DNA of 64,000 nt from Climacteris rufus (taxonomy: Eukaryota > Chordata > Aves > Passeriformes > Climacteridae), in contig VZRZ01001990.1 of the NCBI GenBank assembly GCA_013398175.1, positions 1,802,880 to 1,866,879 of the forward strand, given 5' to 3'. Below the pieces are notes generated by a model. It was not told the DNA's origin and ran no database searches. It worked only from the letters and a program-made list of their open reading frames with translations. The position numbers were made by a program, and so were the translations under genes. Below are positions 1 to 11,712 of this stretch, piece by piece (position 1 is the first letter of the stretch; each line of letters begins with the position of its first letter).

Positions 1-871
1 CATTGTCTGCCACACAAAGAAAAAAGTATTTTGTGTTAATCAATTCCTAATTTAGTATTTATTGTTGTGACATAGTCACATTTGTATTATTTAATCCATC
101 ATTGATAGAAAAATGAATCATTTGCTCTTAGTTCAGAAGAATACTGCAGTACCATGTGGTACTACACAACAGACCCCTGAAACTTCATTAGATATTATTT
201 TCTCTCTCTCTTTTATTTTTCTTTTTTTTTTGGTTTTTTTTTTTTGGTTTTTTGTTTTTTGTTTGGCATGGGGAGTTTGGTTTGATTTGGGTTGGGTTTG
301 GGGTTTTTATGCATTTAGAGTAGTTTCTGTGTATCAGGCATAGGACATTTGACTTTTAACCATCTTTGCTTGACAATTGGGATTGGTTAGACTCTCAAAA
401 GAACTTATTTATAGAAATTTTAATTTTTATTAAATTTAATACAAAAAAAAATAGACTATGCAACAGAAGTGACTTTATATTGTTATTTATATTAAACTTG
501 ACATTTGATATAATGGGTGACAAAGCCAGGGCAAAAACAAATAGTTTTTCTTCTTATCCACAAATAGTACCTAAATAGAATATACATATCAAAAGCAGGA
601 AAAAAAAAGGTTAAGAAGAAATGGCAGCAGTCCTACAGACTCACCAAAATATTTAAGATAAAGCATTTTTTAAGAATTGCATCTTCTATATTACTATCTA
701 TAGTACTTGTTTTACCCTGAGCTTGAGTAAAATAAGTCTGGTTTTTAAATTGATCAATAGATCTACATGAAAAGTGTGAGCAGAAGAAAAAGAAAAGTGT
801 TTTTGCTTTGGAAATAATTTTTTCAGTAATGGAAATGTTATGTGTAGTTAGTTGTTCATGACATCCTTCAG
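1..871 (+). other. Intronic sequence upstream of the candidate first exon
   Basis: AT-rich non-coding sequence presumed to be the 3' part of an NBEA intron. It holds a pyrimidine- and T/G-rich low-complexity tract at 201-308. Small open frames here come from that tract and from AT-rich sequence and show no protein-like composition. Confidence 0.6.
201..308. repeat. T/G-rich low-complexity tract
   Basis: A CT dinucleotide run passes into long T homopolymers broken by GG, then into a TTTGG-like and GGGTTTG-like stretch. It translates as a Phe/Trp-rich frame that is purely compositional. Tracts like this vary in length and are prone to sequencing error. Confidence 0.75.
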
Positions 872-976
872 GCTGTTAACTCTTTGAGGTCTCAGTCTCC
901 TCCATTAAAGAGGAACCCAGTTTTGAATATCACCAAGAACTTAAATGAAAAAAATTTGCAAACACTGCCAGAGAAG
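872..976 (+). CDS. NBEA: Candidate NBEA exon, 105 bases, possibly cassette
   Basis: The stretch is open in one frame only and encodes 35 codons beginning AVNSLRSQSPP and ending NLQTLPEK. The other two frames stop within the first 15 bases. It is preceded by CCTTCAG and followed by a strong donor, AAG then GTGAGA. A second in-frame acceptor (TCTCAG, exon from 896) would shorten it by 24 bases. Composition is GC-richer than its surroundings and the peptide is rich in Ser, Pro, Asn and Lys, as expected for the disordered NBEA linker. Both ends are phase 0, so it could be skipped without a frameshift. Joining directly to the next exon works only if that exon begins at 11276 instead of 11274. I cannot confirm this peptide against known neurobeachin from memory. 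The polypyrimidine tract is weak, so a chance open frame remains possible. Confidence 0.55.
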
Positions 977-1392
977 GTGAGAAGTCAAAACATATTTTGT
1001 CATTTCAAGAGAATCTTTCATTCCAGTGGCTAAGCCAATTAGGTTCTTTCTAGTGATTTGACTTGCTTTCAGATGTGGGCAACAAACATGTAATTTTTGA
1101 AAATTATTTTAAATTTTAAGGTATTTTTAATTGATACAGAGTGGTTTAATGTACCATTTTAATTGACAACAGATTTTTAACGCAAAGTCCTACTTATTAC
1201 AAAATTGATACAGAAATTTTGCTGTTACCTGGAAGTGAAGACTCTATATTTTATTATTCACATGACACTAGATGGATATAAAAAATCTGTTCTTTGTTAA
1301 TCCAGCAAATTGTATCATAATTGTTAGAACTGTACAAGAAAAGGTCTCTATGAATTCAGGAACAGGGATTGACTCCTTAAAAGAAATCTATT

Positions 1393-1479
1393 TATCCATT
1401 TTTAGTATCTAATTTTAGATATCTTATTATATTTGTAAATTTAGATATTTTAGTATCCATTTTTAGAATCTAGTTATCT
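1393..1479. repeat. Diverged tandem duplication, period about 61
   Basis: TATCCATTTTTAG followed by TATCTA-like sequence at 1393 recurs at 1454 as TATCCATTTTTAG followed by AATCTAG. The intervening bases are rich in TTTAGATAT. This looks like an old local duplication in AT-rich intron. Confidence 0.5.
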
Positions 1480-2412
1480 GACCAGGAAACTTGTCAGGGG
1501 AAGGGTAAGATAGAATTATGTATATTACCAGTATTTAAGATAATTATTTTGTTCTTACTAATGCTCTTTTTTTTTTTCCTTTACATCTTTGGTTAAAATC
1601 TATTTAAAGTTATGAGAGACCCTACTTGTCTCAGGCACATTGCAGTATGTGTTCAGTGAATGCTTCTTATGAGTAATTGCAGCTGGTGTCAAGTGTGGGT
1701 TATAAGAATTTTACCATCATTTTACTTGATGTGAAACTCTTCATCATAAAAAATGTTTTAACTTTGCCTTCTTTTTTCATATTTTTATATGTGAATAAAA
1801 GTATTGAAATAAAAGACTATATTTTGCAGGGAATTATATTCTACCTTCATTTACAAATGTTAGTAGATGATAAAATAGTGTTTCTTTTACTGTTATTTAA
1901 ATATTGTTCATATGGTAGGTTTTATCTTATGGTGCTTGAAGGAGAAAGGTCACACCTAGGAAAGAAAAACTGTCACAGTAGTGTCCATGACCACCATTTA
2001 ACAATAAAAATATTTATTTATTTATAATTTTCTATACCTCTGTGTTTATTTTTTCTTCTAACCTGATCCATGGGAGAGAAAAATATATCTCTGTAGATAT
2101 CTGTAGATCTACTCCTTATCATAAGTCTGTTGAAAATGCTTAGGTTTCTCCTCCTTGTTTCTGTAACTTTAAAGGGTCTTCAGTACTTCTAAAATAGTCA
2201 GTGCATAGTCAGACAAAGCAGAACTTGTAAGATTAAAACAAAGTTCCTTGTCTTCAATTTAGGTCATATATAGTATTACTCTTTGAAGCAGTTCATTACC
2301 ACAGCCTCAAAGGAAATAGCAGATCAGAATTTTTCTCTTGCATGTGAAGGTTGTCTGAGAAATGCAGTCCTACAAAAGTAAATGTTGCAGACTTCTTTCT
2401 GTTCACAACACC

Positions 2413-2460
2413 AAATAATTAATTAAATTTTAAATTAATTAATTAAATAAATAAATAATT
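2413..2460. repeat. AT-only simple tract (AATT/AAAT units)
   Basis: Nearly 50 bases of A and T only, built from AATTAATT and AAATAAAT units. It is low complexity and partly self-complementary. Confidence 0.75.
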
Positions 2461-5400
2461 GAGCTGTAGTAAAAATGAGAATAATATTTAAAATAATTGA
2501 CCAAAAGCTCTGTACTGGATTTTCAGGGTTTTATCTCAAAACCCTCAGTCATATCCTGAGTTCTACTTTCCGGAAAACATTAGTAGTGAATCAATATTTG
2601 AGCTGGTCATTCTCATATTCTCTAATAATTCTTGAGAGAAGTTAAGGCAGGTTTAAGGTAAAATTCATCTGACCTGCTTAGAGATTGACTAGAAATGCCT
2701 CTTTTTCCATTCACTACGATGCCATTGGAGACCTCTGTCTTGGTCAGATGAATCCAGACTCCTGTGACTAGGCTTAACTGAACTCCAGACACAAAACTTG
2801 CTTCATAACAAAATCCAGAATCAAATCCTGTGATGTCAGGCACTTAATAAAACCTAATGGCATTATGTGCCTTAGTAATGTCCCCATCCATAGCTACAAT
2901 TTTTTGCATATATGTTCATAGATATAACTCCGTTAGTCAGTACATCATTAGTGGCCATTTAGTGGTTAGCACGAATTATCCCATGAACTTAGCATAAAAT
3001 GCTGAAATTTTCATTTCTGAAACAGGAGCAATTGAAATAGCTTAGAAAAACCTCATTTTGTTGTCTGTTGATTTCTCTGGTTAGATAAGGGTATATTTCC
3101 AAAATTGGTGTGAAAATATCTCTGTTATGTCTGGAAGGTGTGGAAGTAGAGACTGAAAAACTGAGAGCAGCCCTTTCTCTTACCAAGCAGAGGGTAATCA
3201 GTATGTATTTTGAGAGACAAATACCTTTTCATTGGAATAAAAGGAGAAATAGAGGAGCATGATATCTTCTGTTACTAACAGCTAATTAGCCTTACTGAAT
3301 AACCTCTTTGAATTACAGCTACAAATTTCAAGTAGATTTAGCGATGGTGGTCAGGATCACTTAAGATGAGTTTTCTCAATTCTGCTTATTATTGAAGCTA
3401 TCTTTGCTTACCTTGAAGGTTTATTGTACTATTTCTTTCAACAGTGCTTCCACATCTCCAGCAATAGAAAAGTGTGAATGATTTTTTTTTTCTTTTTACA
3501 CCTCAGATGGTAACCTGTTAATTACTGAGAACACAATTAATGTTAACCAAATAATGGATAGATATTTTCAGTTGAAAATTGATGTTTCCATTTGCATTAT
3601 TCAGGAGTGTTTCAGAAATAAAAATATTGCAACAGTGCAATTCACCTTATATTGTGTGAAGCAAGTCAGTATGTAGGTTATCAGAAACTTTTATCAAAAA
3701 TTAATTGACTTTGCCTCTCCCTGGCTATCACTGTCTGTAGTTTTCCCAAAGCACTGTAAATTAATAGATTTCTTCAAGGTATGTGCTGCAGACGGACTGG
3801 AAGCTATTGATTTTTTTTTTCTTGACAGTACAAACTATAGTAAAACGTTGCAGAAACAGCTTTTTCTTTGGAAACAAGTAAATAGTCAAGTTTTTCAGAT
3901 CTCCTAGGTATACAGTACTCTGGGAATTACATTGCTACACTATTGTTTGTATTTCTAATATAGTTAGCATAGAGATTTCCAGCCAATTTTTAAACTATTT
4001 TGCGTAAGGGTAACAGCCTGAGTATACAAAGTGGACTAAAGGACTAATTTCCATTGCATGTCAGAATATTCTTTGCCTCCAGAAAGTCTTGACAAAATTT
4101 ATGGCTTCATCTTCCTGAAAATCTAGTTGTACATATGTTTCCAAGAAAGGGGAATGTTATAAGGAACATGGGTGATAATCATGATAATCATAAAATTCCA
4201 GTTCTACTGGGTTTCTGCCTACTGCTCAAAATAATCATGCTGCTTTTCTGGTGAAATATATGCTATTTATTCCATCTACATCTAAGAAGACATGCATTTG
4301 AAGATCATGAGATAGTAATGAATACATCTTAATCTATTATTTATTGCCCTTCACCAGCTACTTAAGGCATCATAGGAGATGTTTGCACATATATTTCATT
4401 ATTAATTGGTCAGTCATTATGTATGCATGAAGCAGTTGTAATAGGGATTTTAGTAAGCAACATCAGTATTTATTTTCATTTCTTTGTACAAATTACAGAT
4501 CTTTTAAAAGTTTTTGAGTTTTCAAAGTAGTGCTTAAACCAAAATCTTTTTAGTATAAGTTTCATTGTCTCTATGGAACATACTCTGTGCTTGACTGTTA
4601 ACTTTTATTGGTGGATGCTGTAGCCTAGCTGACAGATTTTTTTCTTTTATTTCTTTTCCAAGAAATGTCTAATGACAAAAACACCATCTTTCTCAGCATG
4701 CATCAGAAATACAGATATTATCATAAATACCTGTCAATCTATTTTTTAATTATGTAGTTTTGCATTTATTCAATGCAAAACAAATGTATAAAAATATAAG
4801 CTGGAAAAACTAGGGAAATTCACATGGGAAAAAAATACATATTGCCACATTGTTCTTAATTTCTATTTGGGTTTTGCTTCAAAATGTAAACACCTGGGTT
4901 TATACCCTAAAGCTAGCATTTCTTTAATAAACCTTCTCATTCTCTTATTTTCATCATATCTTTTTAGTCTTTTTTAGTTAATATCTTCATAATGGTTTGG
5001 TTTAGGACTACTGACATTTTGTTTGGCAGCCAGGTAATCAATCAGACTGATGTCTTATCCATCAAACACTGAGTGAGAGAGCTTTGCTTAGTAAAGAAGA
5101 ATTAAGACATTGATTAAAGACATTGCCTAGAGAGATCAAGAGTTGTGTCTGTCATAAATGGCTCTTTCAATGTCCTTTCTGTGGTCAAGGCAGAAAGAAC
5201 TGTCCTGTGTGCCTGCCTTAGTGACTGTGGGGAAAGAAATAAATGATATGGCTTTTGAGGAATTTGAGCACATAGAAGCAATTTCCAGTGAGCAAAAAGA
5301 GAAGACGTGTACTTACACGCCTAGTTGTGAAAAGGGGCTGATGATAACTGTCCTCTTCAATCACTTCCCCACCCTAAGTCTCTCCTGCTCAATTCCTCTC

Positions 5401-8400
5401 CCATTTCAGCCTCTCTTCTTTTTCTGTTGAGAGCTACATGCTTTCTCCTCACAAATCCACTGTGGTTAAAAGGAAAATTCCCAATCTTTGTCTTAAATCT
5501 CCTGTCCTAAGATCGGTGCCATTTCAATTACCAACCCACCCTGGCGTCTTTCCTATCTGATCTTCCTCAGCCCCCTCATTTTCAGCTATATTCCTTCTGC
5601 CCTCAGCCATGCATATCAGAGCCCTGGAGTATCCTACTTGAGGCTTTTCCACTTCCCAGCCAGAGGCTGCCATGGCAAGTGCTCTACTTCCACCTCTTCA
5701 TGTGCACGACTGCTGGCATGCTGTTAGACAACTGAACCTGCTCCCTTGCATTGCTGTCCTTGTAGAAGGAAAGGGCTAGTGTTTGATTTGGCAGGAATTT
5801 TAGAAACCTGAATAAATATGTTGGCTAAATAACAGATGCAGGCTAAATACAGGCTGCATTTATCAAATGTTTTCATCAATGAAAGCCTGATAGTGCAAGA
5901 ATGGCAAATTGTAACCCTAAGTCAGTCTCTTTTTCCTCACTTTTTTAAAATACAATTTACGAAGAAATTTGTGTAATAGTTTTTTAGAGCAGCAAATGGG
6001 TTCTGCAAAATAAAAGCAGTGTTGTTCAGGTAGTTTGCCTCAGAAATAACAGACCCCCATGAAGTCTGCTAGTGGGACACAACCAAATTTGCCTATTAAT
6101 ACATAATTGCATGAAGACTAATACTAGTCAGTCTGCCAAAATAAATAGATTCTCCATGGTTGGGCCATAATCAGGATCCCTATAAAGGGAATTTTTACTC
6201 TATTTTCCTTTATAACTTTCACACAGGAATAGAACGCCAACAGAATAGAAGGTCCTGAGAAGATACAGTGCAGCTTGGAATCTTAATGCTTCTTTTAGGG
6301 TGATTCTTCTCACTGTTGTGCCTCAGCCTCTGAGGACATTTCTATTGCAAGTTGGCTCTTGCTTACTTTTCTCAATGTACTTTTAAATCAGACCCTTGTT
6401 ACTCTTTGATTCTGTCCCTATATTAGTTTCTCATCTCAGTTTAATTGTGCTGCTTCTTATACATGAAAATTAGTAGACTGGTGTTCCTAGGAAGAATTTT
6501 TCCACTCTCTCTATATAGCCTAGAATTTAGGAATTGATTAATTGACTCTTCCACCTATGGAGGAAGTTCTAATATCACTGCCTATTTGGAATGAAAGCAT
6601 TTTCAGCTTGTAGGGTACTGTGTCTGGAAGTTTGTAGAAAAGTACAAAGCAGTGTATAAAAGGCAGCTATTAAGGTTATCACCAGTGCCTTAAAATAGCT
6701 ATGCAGAAAACCACTCATAAATTTTTCAGTGCACATGCAGAAGAAAAGGTGGCAGCAACTCCTATACCAAGATTGCCCCAAACCTTCCATTGCCAAAAGT
6801 TTTTATATTGTTTGCAGCAAAAATTTGACAATGATTTGGGATACTATTGGTTCCTAATAATTTTTCAGCCATATTGTAAGCAATTAAAAAAAATCATTTT
6901 CATTCATCTTACTTTTGAAAAATTTCAGCTCATTTTTATCTAGTAGGGAGGTTTAACAATAGGAAAAATATAAAAAGTTCACAGGAATATACACATAATT
7001 TTCCCACATTTTTAAAGTAAATAAAACTTAAAAGAATATTTTGTATCATAATTTTTATAATGGTAATATTCTATTTACCTTACATATTAAATGTCTCATT
7101 ATGAAGTTAATAAACAGAGGAGTATGGGTTCTATTTTTTAGGCATATGGAAGCAGTGCAAGAGCTATTTAGCTAACTCAGTAGGTTAAAACAATTACAAT
7201 ACACTTCATACATAAATCACAAGCAAACAAGATATTTTAGGGAAGGAGCGTGACGGATGAGGTCACCAGATATACAATAGGTCATTTAGTTAACTTAAAC
7301 CCATATTTTTCCCATAATGTAGTAGATGAACTCATTAGTTACAATAAAAAACAGTAAGAAAGAGGCATCTGGCTTCCAACTGCCTGTTTCTGACAGGGTT
7401 AAGATCACTAGGTCTAGTAATGATTCTGCTTTGTCTACTGACATGGCCTTGTGCTGCAGAAAACTGATGAGGTTTGCTGAAAACTTAGAGGCTTACTGTC
7501 ACAGTGTCATAACGTAGACAGATACAATCAGTTGTGGCTTTGCTTCTGTTCATGTTTATCGTTTTGCTAAGTTGCTTTAAATATTTAGGATTTTTATAAA
7601 AGAATGTACATTCCTGGTTTAAGATTTTTCTAAATCACTTTACGAAGTATTTATTTCTGCATTCTGAAGGCAACAGAAGTGCTAGGACATGGCATAAAAG
7701 AATATAGAACAGAACTTATGGATATGCAGTTTTTGGTTGGGTTTTGTGACCTATGCTAAGAAGTTTGTCATTTACCTAAAATAGTACTAGTAATAAAAAT
7801 GCTGAATGAGAAAGTCTTATGATACATCTTTTCAGCCATATTTTTCTGGATTTTACATCTCCTAATTTGCTAAGATTCTTATTTGAAAAGCAGTTAAGAA
7901 GCTTTATCATTTTTGAATTTATTTTTCTTTAATTGGCAAAAAAGTAAATTGGATCTTTTAAACCCTTATTAATTTATCTTGTGTGATGTTTTAAAAATGA
8001 GAGTTAATGCATTTGACTTAGGTAGTTTTTAGATATTGGTATTCATAGTGATAAGTCAGACTAAGCTTAATTGGCTTAGTGCAATGTATTCATACTAGGT
8101 ATTCGAGACACAGTAAGAAAAGCAAAGATAGAAATCTGATTTCTGTGGAAATCAAGTATCCATACATTTGCCTGAGTATAAAATAACTCCCTTTGATATT
8201 TTTCCCTAAATCCTTTCAATTAGTGATATGTACTTTATAGTATGTCATATTTAAATTCTGTGTCCACTAATATAATTTTACTTATATTTTTAGTTTCAAA
8301 CGAACCAGGCCTCCTGGCATTTTATTCTCATTTGGGAACAAAGGTTTACAAGGCACCTGCTGAGTAATTAAGTACAGTCCTATTTATAGCATATCAAAAT

Positions 8401-11273
8401 TAGTTCTGTTTTTTGAACTTGCTGCTCTCATTGAGTTTTTTCTCATGCCAACTCTGCCTTTTTTTTTGCTATATGTCTCCATAGTGGCACTTCCACCTTT
8501 CTCAAATGTGAAAGCATACACAGTATTCCATAATGAATCCTTCCAAAGTCTTCTCTTAATTCTTGCAGAAACTATTTTTTCAAAAAAGTTTGGAGACACA
8601 TTTGCCTTTTCCATGACGGTTTTGTATCGGTAACTAAACAGTTACCCAGTGACTGATGTATCACAGTCCTCCTCTTCAGTCATTTACAGAGGATGAATTC
8701 CAGTTATAAAGGGAATCTCTGTGATCTTCACTAGATACAAAGCTTTTCACTATTAAATGTAATTTGTAGTTCTTCTGTAATGCCTTCTGATAATCATCCT
8801 TCTCTGACCATCAATTGTACCTTGTAACTTTTTCAGCAGCAAATTTCACCAGAATGTTTTTACCTGAAATCTTTATTAAAATGTTGAATAAAATAGCTCC
8901 CATGGTACTTTCTGATGGGTTTTTTTTTGCTTTTGAAAGTAGCTGATGGCTCCTTCTTAGCCCGTTTCTTTTTCCACATTCTGTTAATTTCCAGGTTCTC
9001 ATGACTGAATTACAATCTCTTGTGACAACCCCAGCTTTACTGAATTTACTATATTGACTCTTATTTTCTTTGAGCAATAAGTCTTTAAAAAGCTCTTTTA
9101 ACGAAGCCATTTTGTAGTGTCTTGTTGCTTTCTATTACTATTCTTTACTCCAAAATAAATCCTGAAATCTTGCTTACTGATGAAGGTTTGCAGTTGTCCA
9201 GATATTTTTTTCCTATTGTTTAAAAAGAGAAACCTTGTGTAGTTTTCTACAGTCATGTGTTGCTATCTCCACTCATCTGTTTGGCAAAAGTGCCTGCTAC
9301 TAGACCCGTAAGGTCATGGATGTTTCTATCAAAACTGGCTTGGAGTCAGCTCATTACTGTGATCTTAATATACTAAAATCGTTTTTCTGGTTTAGTTAAG
9401 ATATTTGACTTTCCACAACTGTATTTCTGTTAGGTTTTCTGTCTTTAGTTTTCCATTCAGCATTGTTGACCTTAATGGCAATTGAGGTTGGGTGTAACCT
9501 AACTTCATCGTGCAGTGGACCATTGTCTTTCTTTGGTGCCCTCTTTTCATTTGCATAATAATGGAGCCTTATGCCATTTTATTCACCATACATTTCATGG
9601 GCAACAACCTGCTTTACTGGCAGTCCAGTCCTAATCTTCCCTTCAGTTGAGAAGTGTTGTTTTTGTATGGATGGTGTTTAAAGAAACAGGCAGAAAATTC
9701 ATTAGGACCATTCTGTGGATCAGATGTCTTTCTGTGCCAAATATAGGCAGTACTAAGTAGATACGGATCTTTTTGCTTCCTGACCTAGCAGATGCTAAAT
9801 GCATTTGATGCAGCTCATAAATCCAGTTTCCACTTCCTGCTTCACAAAGAAGAGCTCATATCTATTTGATAAGATGTCTTTAAGCACTTAAGAGAAAAAG
9901 GAGGGGGAAGTGGCTTCAGTGTTTATGGCTGTTGAAAGAAAAAAACAATACTCCTTATAATGGGTGATTCTACTTTGTCTTTTTAAAAGCCTCTTCTGTT
10001 CTTTCTTAATACTTGTACATTTGCAGATGTTTACAGGACCTATAGTTCAAAGACATAAATAATCTCATATTGATTTTTTTCTCTGTGTGCAGATGCATGT
10101 ACTCACACGCCCATATGCTATATAGGTATTTTATACCTGACTATACCAAACAATTGGTAACAAGTTATAAGATTGTTATTGCAGTTACCTTGCTGAAACA
10201 GATTTGCTTGTGTCAGAGCTTCATCCAAATACATTGTAAAATATTTCCTGTAATATCTAAACCACAATATCACAGTCATAAATAAGTGTTATTTCATACA
10301 TACGACAGTTAAATTTTATAATCAAGACACATAATCCAATGAAAATAATGTCACTTTAAACTAAAAAATAATTTTGAATGCAAGCTTTTTGTCATTAAAA
10401 ATAGCTACAACTTGTTTTTCTCTAACCAAAAAATATTAATATGTATGTTGCTCACAACTCCAGCTAACTTTTGTCTAAAAATAGCAAATTATTCTTATTT
10501 AATGATGTTTTTATGTCTGTTTCACTGAAGTAATTAAAAGAGGTATGGTCGTCTCAGTTACAAGATGTTGTAGAATCCTTTTCAGTCTGGAAATGTTCCA
10601 AACCCAACAGATTTCACTTGACTATCTGTATAAAGCTATATTTATTTTGTCCTTGAATTTTTCCTGAGTTGCAGAATTTTACCTTTTGTGGGAAGAGTTA
10701 TCTAAAAAAGTCAGTAATAACACTTCTTTTTTTCTTTCATGTATAAATGAATCTGTATTCAATGCAATGATATGTGTAAAAATGTGTATAATACACACTT
10801 TAAACAAAACACAAGACAAACAAAAGGTCTAGCAGTTTTCTTTTGAATGCAAGCTTAATATTTTTTGACAGCAATACAAAAGACTAAACTTTACAGTAAC
10901 CCGAAAGAATAAGTGGTTGCAACTTTATCTTATAGTAGACTCACAGATCATACAGTTATGCAGTTGATAGGTTATAATTTATGTTATTTTTGCTGGCAGT
11001 ATTTTGCTGTTTGATTACTGTGTGAGTAGTGGGCTGTACTTTCTAAATGTCACTGACTTTGTGTAATGCGATTTTGGGCTCCCTCTTCCAAATCTGTATA
11101 AGTGCCAGACAGCTGTTGAAGGTAAAATGTTTTTGATGTAGAATAAATTTTTAAGGTTTAAACTACTTTGGTTTGTGGGCTTTATGATACATATGTCTTA
11201 TAAAAACCTATGATTATATTTTTAAGGAATAAAATCCAAGTAAATTTTGTCCATAATCTCTATTTTGCTGCAG

Positions 11274-11712
11274 AGACACCAACTGTATTTCCAGAAAATA
11301 TCAAAGATAAAGAAACACCAACACCAGTTGAAGATATTCAGCTGGAAAGCTCCATTCCTCATACAGATTCTGGAATTGGAGATGAACAGATGCCCAATAT
11401 TTTGAACGGAACAGACTTAGAGACCAGCACAGGTCCTGATGCTATGAGTGAGCTGTTGTCTACTTTGTCTTCAGAAGTGAAGAAATCTCAGGAGAGCTTA
11501 ACAGAAAGCCCCAGTGAAATCCTGAAACCTGCATCATCAATATCAAGTATCAGCCAAAGTAAAGGCATCAATGTCAAAGAAATACTGAAAAGTCTTGTGG
11601 CAGCTCCTGTTGAAATTGCAGAATGTGGCCCGGATCCAATCCCTTACCCAGACCCTGCACTGAAGAGAGAAGCTCAGGCTATTCTTCCCATGCAGTTTCA
11701 CTCATTTGACAG
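11274..11712 (+). CDS. NBEA: Neurobeachin linker exon (clear)
   Basis: The exon is open throughout, in a frame that reads ETPTVFPENIKDKETP and on to LPMQFHSFD, closing with AG of a split Arg codon. The acceptor is TTTTGCTGCAG; the donor is CAG then GTATAT. It gives about 145 complete codons. The product is an acidic, Ser/Thr/Pro-rich linker with probable phosphorylation sites, followed by a short likely amphipathic segment (VKEILKSLVAAPVEIAECG) and a Pro-rich turn (DPIPYPDP). The segment lies in the middle of neurobeachin, before the DUF1088 block. Placing the start at 11274 assumes the first AG is used, leaving two bases of a split codon. Using the AG two bases on gives 11276 and phase 0, which would suit the candidate exon at 872-976. 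The frame then joins exactly to the next exon, forming Arg. Confidence 0.93.

Larger units (their letters stand above)
977..11273 (+). other. Intron, about 10.3 kb
   Basis: AT-rich sequence between the candidate exon and the first clear exon. It contains a diverged tandem duplication at 1393-1479, an AT simple tract at 2413-2460, and a pyrimidine-rich, G-poor block at about 5340-5760. No open frame here resembles neurobeachin or any protein I recognise. I see no RNA gene. A short connecting exon could be hidden, since exons under about 60 bases cannot be excluded by eye. Confidence 0.7.

Noticed and set aside
113..343. Open frame rich in Phe, Trp and Val
   Set aside because: It is the translation of a T/G low-complexity tract; the composition is an artefact.
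5158..5430. 90-codon plus-strand open frame
   Set aside because: No flanking splice sites in phase, no family resemblance, and it runs into the pyrimidine-rich block.
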